Source: Alloprevotella sp. (GTDB lineage: Bacteria > Bacteroidota > Bacteroidia > Bacteroidales > Bacteroidaceae). Taken from it: a DNA stretch of 11,206 nt. Positions 1 to 6,768 of this stretch are shown here, piece by piece. Made by a program: the position numbers and the translations under genes. The notes beneath the pieces are model-generated. The model was given only the letters and a program-made list of their open reading frames with translations. It was not told where the DNA came from and made no database searches. Positions within the stretch are counted from its first letter, which is position 1; each line of letters starts with the position of its first letter. The stretch is taken from contig JABZGM010000056.1 of NCBI GenBank assembly GCA_015259235.1, positions 1-11,206 on the forward strand, in the 5' to 3' direction.

Positions 1-1
1 G

Positions 2-832
2 TCCAAGGTGATGCGCCGCCTCAACCTCGACGAAGTGACACTGGCTGCTGCTATAGGCCGATTGGCCCTAGACGGTATGCTCACCGTGGGTGAACAGTTT
101 ACCCTCACCGCAAAAGGTAGAGAAGCGGGACTGAAATTGATCCGCGCTCACCGCATCTACGAACAATATCTTGCGGAACACTCTGGATATGCCCCGACAG
201 AGTGGCACCAACGTGCGCACCGCATGGAGCACCACATCAGTAAGGATGAACAAGAACGCTATGTTTCGCTCTTGGGCAACCCACTCTATGACCCCCATGG
301 CGATCCCATCCCCACGGACTCTTTGGCGATGGCGCCTGCACGTCACACTGCGCAGTCGCCCCTTCCCAACACCTATTGGCGCATTGCCCACGTGGAAGAT
401 GATGATGCAGACATCTTCCAACGCATTCTACAGACGGGATTGGCGAAAGATGCGGTGATTCATGTGCTCTCAATCAACGGGAAGCGTTTCTCCTTCCGCT
501 ATGAAGGCGAAACTTTCCAGCTACCCACCAAGACTCTGGGAGCTCTCGACTTGATTCCCCTCACAGCTGATGAAGCGCATGCCGAATGGCCAGTGGAAAC
601 CTTTCGTCTACACCACCTTGGCTCTCACGAGAAAGCCCGTATCGTCGGACTCTCTCCTGCTTGTCGTGGGGCTCTGCGCCGTCGCCTCTTAGACTTAGGA
701 TTTGTGCGTGGCAGTCGAGTGGCAGTGGCTATGCACAGTCCGATGGGCAACCCCACGGCTTATGTGGTGCGCGGCACTACGATTGCGCTACGCCAAGACC
801 AAGCGCGCTACATCCTCGCCGTGCCTAACTAA
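2..832 (+). CDS. DtxR-family metal-dependent regulator with C-terminal FeoA domain (5' partial)
   Basis: Likely an iron- or manganese-sensing repressor. The reading frame is open to the left edge, so the true start and most of the DNA-binding helix-turn-helix are missing; the GTG at 8 is internal. Counting from that GTG, residues 1-45 are the end of the winged helix (LTAKGREAGLKLIRAHRIYE). Residues 46-105 are the DtxR dimerisation and metal-binding region, with His48, Glu52, His67, His71, Glu74 and His75, followed by the family-typical 'DPHGDPIP'. In the motif that reads C-x-x-E-H in DtxR/IdeR, the Cys position is His71 here. Residues about 121-185 form one SH3-like domain. Residues about 197-272 form a FeoA domain (RRRLLDLGFVRGS). 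It is followed by feoB on the same strand, which supports a role in ferrous-iron control. Such DtxR-FeoA fusions are known in Bacteroidetes. The metal specificity is an inference. Confidence 0.88.
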   Translation, partial: SKVMRRLNLDEVTLAAAIGRLALDGMLTVGEQFTLTAKGREAGLKLIRAHRIYEQYLAEHSGYAPTEWHQRAHRMEHHISKDEQERYVSLLGNPLYDPHGDPIPTDSLAMAPARHTAQSPLPNTYWRIAHVEDDDADIFQRILQTGLAKDAVIHVLSINGKRFSFRYEGETFQLPTKTLGALDLIPLTADEAHAEWPVETFRLHHLGSHEKARIVGLSPACRGALRRRLLDLGFVRGSRVAVAMHSPMGNPTAYVVRGTTIALRQDQARYILAVPN

Positions 833-836
833 ATAT

Positions 837-935
837 CTAGAAGAACTAGAAATACTAGAAGTTCTAGGAATACTAGAAGAACTAGAAAATCTAGGATGTC
901 TAGGGCATCTAGAACCTCTAGAAAAACTAGAAAAC
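837..935. repeat. Eleven-unit 9-bp CTAG tandem array between the regulator and feoB
   Basis: CTAG occurs at 837, 846, 855, 864, 873, 882, 891, 900, 909, 918 and 927, an exact 9-bp spacing over 99 bp with no slip. The unit consensus is CTAG-R-A-NNN: the CTAG core is invariant, the next two bases are nearly always purines, and the last three vary (gaa, ata, gtt, gaa, aat, tgt, cat, cct and so on). Because 9 bp is three codons, the array stays open in frame. One + frame reads (Leu-Glu/Gly-X)n and the feoB frame reads a basic Ser-Arg-rich string. The array begins five bases after the regulator's stop and ends 14 bases before the preferred feoB start. It may be a regulatory, recombinogenic or purely passive repeat; its function is unknown. 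Confidence 0.95.
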
Positions 936-949
936 TACCAAGAACGCTG

Positions 950-3109
950 ATGCAAAAAAATAAAGAACTTCCTCCTCACTGTGCTGTCTGTCCGCAAGCC
1001 ACGCTCCACACCTTGGTGCGAAAAGGCGAAACGGAGCATGGCGAAGCACAACACGTCATTGCTCTCGCTGGAAATCCTAACACCGGCAAGAGCACCGTGT
1101 TCAATGCACTCACAGGATTGAAGCAACACACGGGCAACTGGCCCGGAAAAACAGTGGGCAAGGCAGAAGGTTTCTTCGACTATGAAGGAGAAACTTACCG
1201 CATTGTCGACTTGCCGGGTACGTACTCTCTCTCCTCCACTTCGGAAGACGAAGAGATCGCACGCGATTTCATCCTCTTCGGACAACCTGATGTGACGGTG
1301 ATGGTGGCAGATGCCACACGACTGGAGCGCAACATGAATATGATTCTCCAAGTGCTCCAAATCACCGACCGCGCTGTGCTCTGCGTGAACCTGATTGACG
1401 AAGCCAGACGCAACAAAATTGAGCTGAATCTCAAAGCTCTTTCTCGCAGATTGGGTATTCCCGTGGTGGGAGCGTCTGCACGCTCTGGACAGGGGTTGGC
1501 AGAACTACTTCTTGCCATCAAAGAAGTGGTGGATGGTAAGTTTGTGTGCCGTCCTTATCGCAATTTTTCGCTTCCTAAAGACACGAAAGAGAAGGTAGCA
1601 CGCCTCACTACTGCCATCGAAGCGCAACATCCTCATCTGAACAATGCGGAGTGGATTGCGTTTCGACTCATTGAGCGCGATCCGAGTGTGCAAGAACAGT
1701 TTGCCACTCCACAACTGACTGAGCTTGCCGAAGAGATTCACCTGCAAATTGGTCACAACTTTCACGACCAGTGGATGGAAGACATCTACATTCAAGCAGA
1801 ACGCATCTGTTCGGAGGTGGTGTCCCAACCTGGAGAAGGCGGACAGTTGCCACTCGACGTGAAGTTGGATCGCATTCTCACCCATCGCTTTTGGGGTTTC
1901 CCCATCATGATAGCCTTGTTGAGTGGGGTGTTTTGGCTCACCATTGTGGGAGCAAACTACCCTTCTTCATGGCTCGATTCGCTTCTCGTGGGCTGGGGGC
2001 ATCCCTTCTTGCGACATCTGTTTGAAATGGCTGGTTCTCCAGAATGGCTCACAGGTTTTGTGGTGGATGGAGTCTACCTTTCCATGGCTTGGGTGGTGTC
2101 GGTGATGCTGCCGCCGATGGCGATTTTCTTCCCCCTTTTCACCCTCTTAGAAGACTTTGGTTATCTACCGCGCGTGGCATTCAATCTCGATGAACTTTTT
2201 CGCCGCTCTGGTGCACACGGCAAACAAGCACTGACGATGAGCATGGGCTTCGGGTGTAACGCTGCTGGAGTGGTGTCTGCACGTATCATTGACAGTAACC
2301 GCGAACGACTCATTGCCATTATCACCAACAATTTCTCGCTCTGCAACGGACGCTGGCCGACGCAAATACTTTTGGCGACGTTGTTTGTGGGCGCAGCCGT
2401 TCCCAAAGAATATAGCAGCGTTGTGGCGATTGCAGCCGTGATGTTTGTGGTGCTGCTCGGCGTGTTGTTTATGTTCGGCAGTTCGTGGTTGTTGTCGCGC
2501 ACCGTGTTGCGCGGTGAGGTTTCGACCTTCCACCTAGAACTTCCCCCTTATCGTCCGCCTCAATTTTGGCAAACGCTCTACACATCGGTCATCGATCGCA
2601 CGCTCATTGTGCTATGGCGCGCCGTTGTGTTTGCAGCTCCGGCTGGCGGTGTGATTTGGCTGTGCTGTAACATCACATTGGGTGGCGAAAGTATAGCTCA
2701 ACATCTCATTTCCTGGCTTGAAATGCCGGGTTGGTTGATGGGACTCAATGGCATTATCCTCTTGGCATATATTCTCGCCATTCCTGCGAATGAGATTGTG
2801 ATGCCGACCGTCTTGATGCTCACCGTGCTGGTGCTCGGACAAGATGGGGCAAGCGCAGGCGTGCTGATGAAAGGCGGAGATACTGAAACCTATCGCATTC
2901 TCCACGCTGGCGGATGGACGCTGCTGACTGCGGTGAACCTCATGCTATTCTGTTTGCTACACCACCCTTGTAGTACGACGATTTACACCATCTATAAGGA
3001 GACCCGCAGCGTGCGCTGGACAGCACTCTCCGTAGTGCTCCCCATTGCGCTCGGTATTTTGGTGACCGTGCTTGTAGCCGCTGTGTGGCGCGCTGTGGGA
3101 GGGATGTAA
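950..3109 (+). CDS. feoB: FeoB, ferrous iron transport protein B
   Basis: Inner-membrane Fe(II) importer with a cytosolic G domain; 719 aa from the ATG at 950. The G motifs are all visible: G1 GNPNTGKST (41-49), G2 region HTGNWPGKT (60-68), G3 DLPGT (87-91), G4 NLID (147-150) and G5 SARSG (176-180). A helical spacer follows to about residue 310. The membrane part starts with LDRILTHRFWGFPIMI and carries two Gate domains, with the hallmark GFGCN and PANEIVMP motifs and a late LLHHPCSTT Cys motif. A short N-terminal tail has a CAVC (CxxC) motif at residues 11-14. An in-frame ATG at 896 would add 18 residues encoded by the CTAG repeat (basic, low complexity). I prefer 950 because homologous-looking sequence begins only there. 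No separate feoA is seen; FeoA is fused to the upstream regulator. Confidence 0.95.
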   Translation: MQKNKELPPHCAVCPQATLHTLVRKGETEHGEAQHVIALAGNPNTGKSTVFNALTGLKQHTGNWPGKTVGKAEGFFDYEGETYRIVDLPGTYSLSSTSEDEEIARDFILFGQPDVTVMVADATRLERNMNMILQVLQITDRAVLCVNLIDEARRNKIELNLKALSRRLGIPVVGASARSGQGLAELLLAIKEVVDGKFVCRPYRNFSLPKDTKEKVARLTTAIEAQHPHLNNAEWIAFRLIERDPSVQEQFATPQLTELAEEIHLQIGHNFHDQWMEDIYIQAERICSEVVSQPGEGGQLPLDVKLDRILTHRFWGFPIMIALLSGVFWLTIVGANYPSSWLDSLLVGWGHPFLRHLFEMAGSPEWLTGFVVDGVYLSMAWVVSVMLPPMAIFFPLFTLLEDFGYLPRVAFNLDELFRRSGAHGKQALTMSMGFGCNAAGVVSARIIDSNRERLIAIITNNFSLCNGRWPTQILLATLFVGAAVPKEYSSVVAIAAVMFVVLLGVLFMFGSSWLLSRTVLRGEVSTFHLELPPYRPPQFWQTLYTSVIDRTLIVLWRAVVFAAPAGGVIWLCCNITLGGESIAQHLISWLEMPGWLMGLNGIILLAYILAIPANEIVMPTVLMLTVLVLGQDGASAGVLMKGGDTETYRILHAGGWTLLTAVNLMLFCLLHHPCSTTIYTIYKETRSVRWTALSVVLPIALGILVTVLVAAVWRAVGGM

Positions 3110-3157
3110 TGCTCTCCTTTGTCGCAGGAAAAACGCTTATACAGAGTGTCTTTATAA

Positions 3158-3204
3158 TCTCAACTGAGTATTGTTACAATCTCTCAAACTGAGTATTGTT
3201 ACAA
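3158..3204. repeat. Two-copy 22/23-bp direct repeat downstream of feoB
   Basis: Copies lie at 3158-3179 and 3182-3204. They are identical (TCTCAA-CTGAGTATTGTTACAA) except for one extra A in the second copy. The core CTGAGTATTGTTACAA (3164-3179 and 3189-3204) matches 14 of 16 bases of 3333-3348, which is the last codons and stop of the GH84 gene. The pair sits immediately before the terminator stem. No function is recognised; it may come from short duplications of the neighbouring gene's 3' end. Confidence 0.85.
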
Positions 3205-3205
3205 A

Positions 3206-3246
3206 AGAAGCTCGTGTCAATCTTTAGGGATTGACACGAGCTTTTA
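3206..3246 (+). terminator. Strong hairpin terminator after feoB, possibly bidirectional
   Basis: A perfect 15-bp stem, AAGCTCGTGTCAATC (3208-3222) paired with GATTGACACGAGCTT (3229-3243), has a 6-nt loop (tttagg) and runs into TTTT on the + strand. On the - strand the 3' flank reads CTTTTGT, so it can also stop transcription arriving from the GH84 gene. It lies 96 nt past the feoB stop and between the two converging transcription units. Confidence 0.9.
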
Positions 3247-3284
3247 TCATGTACAGAGTGTAGTTGCTCTATAAAACCTCACGA

Positions 3285-3301
3285 GCATCATTCAGTGATG
3301 C
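3285..3301 (-). terminator. Small hairpin just past the GH84 stop (weak candidate terminator)
   Basis: GCATCA (3285-3290) pairs with TGATGC (3296-3301) around a 5-nt loop, 32 nt downstream of the GH84 stop on the - strand. There is no adjacent run of U, only a TTTTA about 10 nt further on. It may be an mRNA-end stabiliser or chance. The stronger hairpin at 3208-3243 is the more likely stop for this transcript. Confidence 0.3.
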
Positions 3302-3333
3302 GGAAGGAGAACCACACTCAGTCCGTCGGATGC

Positions 3334-6300
3334 TTAGTATTGTTGCAACACTTGGATGCGCTGTCCATTGACAATGTAGATTCCAGCAGGAAGTCCGAGC
3401 GTACTGCCATCGGTGCGGCGCACACGTCCTTGCAAATCGTAGACCTTGCCTTGTTGCTGTTGAGATTGCTGCACCAACTTACGGAGGGAAGTGAGTGTTG
3501 TAGTCGCATGGTCATCGACAACGGCTTGGATTTGGTAAATTTGTGGAACGTTCTTACCTTCCCACTGCACGATCAACTGCGTAGCCTTGGGATGATTCGC
3601 CAAATCTACTTGTGTCACACCAGTGCTGAGGGGAGCTAGTGCGATGGTGTTGCCATTTTCCACAATGGAAAGTTGTGGAGCTGCACCTTCCCAACTTGCG
3701 GCATCCCAATAGATCGAGAGGGATTTAGGACGGAAGAAGTCATCGATTTTGTAGTTCACTTGGTTGCCACTCACATTTTTCAAAGGTGTGCGACCCTGTC
3801 CATCCACCAACTGTGGTTGACCATTCTGCTGGTTGTCCACTACAGCAGGGGCGAATTGCTGCGCAAAGTACTGAGTATTCACTAAGATTTCAGAAAGACG
3901 GAGCCATTTGTTGGTAATGGGTTGCGTCACCACCAAACGAACATACTTTGCGGAGATGGGATGCTTAGCCACAAAATCCACCGCATAGAGGTCTTCGTCC
4001 AACTTCTGTCGGCGTGCTGGGCTACTCTGTGTGCTAGAAGTGCCTTTCACCACCAAGGATTGCCATTTCTTACCATCGGCACTTACTTCTATCTTACCAC
4101 TTTTGAGTTCGTCACCATTGGTGGCTTTGAAGCAAATGCGCACATCTTGCACTTCCACTGCCTTAGTGAGCGTGACCATGTAGGTGTCGCCATAGGCTTG
4201 GTTCTTCTTTCCAGCAAAGAAGGTGTGGATGTCGCCGTCAATCAGTGCAGCTTTGCCCTTTTTACTACCATCTCCCACAACTTCCGTAGGCGCAGTGACG
4301 TCCTTCAACAGCGTGTGTTGTGGCAGTTTCAGCGAGAAATTCTGTTCTCCGAGCTGAAGCGTTTGAGGAGTTTCCGAATTGTTGTAGAAAGCCACGTGCT
4401 TCACAAACATTTCTTTGGGGAGAATTGCCGATTGCAAACGTGTCCAATTCACCCCATCTTCGCTCACCTGCACACTCCACTGCTGGAGCAAATTCGCATC
4501 AATGTGCATTTCTGCAGGACGAAAAGCCGTAGCAAAACTCATCGCTACATAGCCTTTAGGTTGGAGCGTCTGTTGATTCACCACGAGATAAGCGTGTTGC
4601 GCATCGAGATGTCCCTTTGCCGTCACAGTGGAAGCACTGGTTTTCACCTCAAAAGGCAACTTCTCTCCGAAAGGATGATTACCCAATGCCGTATTTTGCA
4701 ACACTCCCAAGAAGGGGAAGAAGGATTTGTGCGAACAATTCGCTTGTCGGTGCGACACATTCACGTCATGTCCCAGTCCTTCCAGTGCGGCAGCATCAAA
4801 ACGCTTGTCCGTTTCGAGAGAAGCATAGTTTTTCGCGCCTTGCACAAAAGACGCCCAACCATCATTCACGGACGATTGCTTTTGTACTTCCACAAACTGC
4901 TGCGCAGCAGTCACCATCGTTTGCAATTTCAGCACCCATGGTTCAATCTCCTTGTAGAGCAACTGCTCGTCTTCGTTAGCCGAAGTCTTGCATTGCGCCA
5001 CCACCTCAATGTTTTGTTGCAAGTGGGTGAGCAACTTCTCAAAAGCAGCGCGGTTGCCGTTTTTATATTGCTCCACCGCCTTCGCCATATCCTCGTGATC
5101 GTTCCAACGGAGATAGGGAGAAAGGGCTTGGTAAGCCTCACGCAGCACAGTGTTTTCGGGGAAAGCATACTTAAATGCCTTTTTCCACGACGTCATATTG
5201 TCGAACTTGGCATTGTTCCACGCATAGTCTGCCACAGAGAAGAGTGCGATGCGCGACACCATGCCTTGTTGCATGGGATTGGACACCACTCCAAGACCAT
5301 TCTTCAGTTCCTTCTGCAAACGCGCGTTATTATCAACAGCGCGCATCTCCATGAAGTTGGTGTACATGTCGGAGGTGTAAATCTGTTCGTCCGCGTTGTC
5401 ATTGCAAGGATAGTTCCACCACCAAGCCACAGGGCGACCAAGTTCCGTGTGCATCGTTGCCAAATCGCGGCTATTGGGCACAGTCCACACGCCCCATCCT
5501 GTGGTGTAGATGGTGATGTCGGAAGGCACAGCCGACAAGGCTTTGAAGAAACGTTTACGGTCAGCTTCTCCCACCCAACTCAAGGTGTAAACTTGTGGCA
5601 CAAAGTGCAGCGGACGCACGCGAGTTTCAGGTGCACTGCCTGCCTTATTCCATTTCGCATCGATGGCTTTCTGCACAGCCGTCAGATGCTCTGCATTCGT
5701 TTTGCAGTCCGCTTCCGAAGTCGGCACATCCACGTCGTCCACGAAGATCGCAAACTGACGCACGCCCAAGTCATACATACTCGAAAACTTCTTCATGATG
5801 CGTGTCACCACATTGGGTTGTCCCACAAAATCATTGCCCGGATGGATAGCCCAGATGAAATTCACCTTGGTAGCTTGCGAAGTCTTCGACAAATCTTTCA
5901 CCATATCTTGCGACATTCTGCCATATTCGATGTCCGTCTTCGTCAAAGTCTTGGGGTAAGGTTCTTCCCACTTTGCAGAGTGATACAAATCCGACTTCGC
6001 CCCATACATATAGGTGTTCATCTTCAAGCGCATCATAAAGCGCATTAGCGACTTTTTCACCGACAGACTGTAAGGATAACCATAATAACCTTCCACCAAT
6101 CCGCGACTCTGTTGGTCAGCATAGTCGAAGAGCGTCACCGCAGGCAGTTGTTGTGTGCCGCGCTCGAGGATTTGTTCCAAAGACGCTAGCCCATAGAACG
6201 TAGCATCAGAGTGTTCGCCCAAAATCACCACTTCTGCCTGTCCTCCTTGGTTGTGGAGATAAACAATGTGTCTGTCGTATTTTCCTTTGCGTTGCAGCAC

Positions 6301-6642
6301 ATCGCGCTTCAGTTGCAAAGATTGTGCATAGCGGTCGGTCACCCCATTGCTACCTGCCACGCCCAAATAGAGAGTGGAATGTCCTTGGCGAGGAGCATCG
6401 GCAAAGACTACTTCCAATTTCGCTTCTTGGAGAATTTGTTGCGCACGCGCTTTTGTAGCAGCATCCACAGTGGCATCACACACCACCGTCACCGAGGGTG
6501 TGAAACTGACAACCCCTTGTCCACTTTGTTCTTGTTGTGGTTGGGGATAGATGTCATAGACTCTTGCCCAAATTGAGGTAGGCGCGAAAAACAGTGCGCA
6601 CCCCAACAAGCAGCAGCCCAAAACTCTTTTAAGTGTTTTCAT
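3334..6642 (-). CDS. Secreted GH84 beta-N-acetylglucosaminidase with extended C-terminal modules
   Basis: Predicted to release terminal beta-linked GlcNAc from glycans by substrate-assisted catalysis; 1102 aa. I chose the ATG at 6642 over one 20 codons upstream because it begins a signal peptide (MKTLKRVLG... ending near SIWA, residue 26). Residues 28-170 form the N-terminal GH20b/GH84-type domain (YPQPQ). Residues about 178-470 are the catalytic barrel, with RGLVEGYYG (180-188), the Asp-Asp catalytic pair in FVDDVDV (302-303), WWNYPCND (408-415) and VSNPMQQG plus ADYAWNN (452-477). A helical region runs to about 650. It is followed by beta-sandwich material, an F5/8-type C (CBM32-like) domain at about 785-925, a further beta domain, a Gln-rich linker (about 1058-1064) and a C-terminal VYDLQGR...GIYIVNG tail resembling sorting or anchoring tails of Bacteroidetes secreted proteins. 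It is last in a - strand trio with GH29. Confidence 0.93.
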   Translation of the reverse strand: MKTLKRVLGCCLLGCALFFAPTSIWARVYDIYPQPQQEQSGQGVVSFTPSVTVVCDATVDAATKARAQQILQEAKLEVVFADAPRQGHSTLYLGVAGSNGVTDRYAQSLQLKRDVLQRKGKYDRHIVYLHNQGGQAEVVILGEHSDATFYGLASLEQILERGTQQLPAVTLFDYADQQSRGLVEGYYGYPYSLSVKKSLMRFMMRLKMNTYMYGAKSDLYHSAKWEEPYPKTLTKTDIEYGRMSQDMVKDLSKTSQATKVNFIWAIHPGNDFVGQPNVVTRIMKKFSSMYDLGVRQFAIFVDDVDVPTSEADCKTNAEHLTAVQKAIDAKWNKAGSAPETRVRPLHFVPQVYTLSWVGEADRKRFFKALSAVPSDITIYTTGWGVWTVPNSRDLATMHTELGRPVAWWWNYPCNDNADEQIYTSDMYTNFMEMRAVDNNARLQKELKNGLGVVSNPMQQGMVSRIALFSVADYAWNNAKFDNMTSWKKAFKYAFPENTVLREAYQALSPYLRWNDHEDMAKAVEQYKNGNRAAFEKLLTHLQQNIEVVAQCKTSANEDEQLLYKEIEPWVLKLQTMVTAAQQFVEVQKQSSVNDGWASFVQGAKNYASLETDKRFDAAALEGLGHDVNVSHRQANCSHKSFFPFLGVLQNTALGNHPFGEKLPFEVKTSASTVTAKGHLDAQHAYLVVNQQTLQPKGYVAMSFATAFRPAEMHIDANLLQQWSVQVSEDGVNWTRLQSAILPKEMFVKHVAFYNNSETPQTLQLGEQNFSLKLPQHTLLKDVTAPTEVVGDGSKKGKAALIDGDIHTFFAGKKNQAYGDTYMVTLTKAVEVQDVRICFKATNGDELKSGKIEVSADGKKWQSLVVKGTSSTQSSPARRQKLDEDLYAVDFVAKHPISAKYVRLVVTQPITNKWLRLSEILVNTQYFAQQFAPAVVDNQQNGQPQLVDGQGRTPLKNVSGNQVNYKIDDFFRPKSLSIYWDAASWEGAAPQLSIVENGNTIALAPLSTGVTQVDLANHPKATQLIVQWEGKNVPQIYQIQAVVDDHATTTLTSLRKLVQQSQQQQGKVYDLQGRVRRTDGSTLGLPAGIYIVNGQRIQVLQQY

Positions 6643-6768
6643 ATTCAAATAGGTTATATCAATGATTTCTAACTGTTCGGGAGAAATAATAACAAGGCAC
6701 AAGACGCGCCAATCTCTGACACGGCTTATGCCTTATTCTTTATGCTAGCGCACTAGCCATCGGTGAAT
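6643..6768. other. 126-nt gap between the GH84 gene and the 716-aa secreted-protein gene
   Basis: The gap contains one small dyad, GCTAG (6744-6748) and CTAGC (6753-6757) with a 4-nt loop, 12 nt past the upstream gene's stop. It is followed on the - strand by AT-rich sequence without a U-run. I find no convincing TAnnTTTG promoter on the - strand; the nearest resemblance, TATTATTT about 50 nt before the GH84 start, mismatches at two positions. Read-through from the fucosidase promoter, with perhaps a weak internal promoter or processing site, is the simplest reading. Confidence 0.4.

Noticed and set aside
837..935. CRISPR array
   Set aside because: The units are only 9 bp with 5 variable bases. 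There are no 25-40 bp repeats or spacers and no cas genes nearby.
702..950. 82-codon + strand frame covering the CTAG array
   Set aside because: Its first half is an out-of-frame shadow of the regulator gene, and its second half is only the repeat read as Leu-Glu-X.
3150..3251. Miniature transposable element between the 10-bp direct repeats
   Set aside because: The ends of the block show no terminal inverted repeats, and the internal inverted repeat is adequately explained as a terminator.
3922..6048. Very long open frame (708 codons) on the + strand opposite the GH84 gene
   Set aside because: The - strand encodes an unmistakable GH84 enzyme with catalytic motifs across the same span. The antisense frame is His/Arg/Leu-rich without domains and is open because of codon choice in the real gene.
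6625..6642. Lipoprotein signal in the GH84 N-terminus (LLGC at residues 12-15)
   Set aside because: The hydrophobic stretch continues well past that Cys and the Cys lies too early, so an ordinary signal peptide cut near SIWA is more likely.
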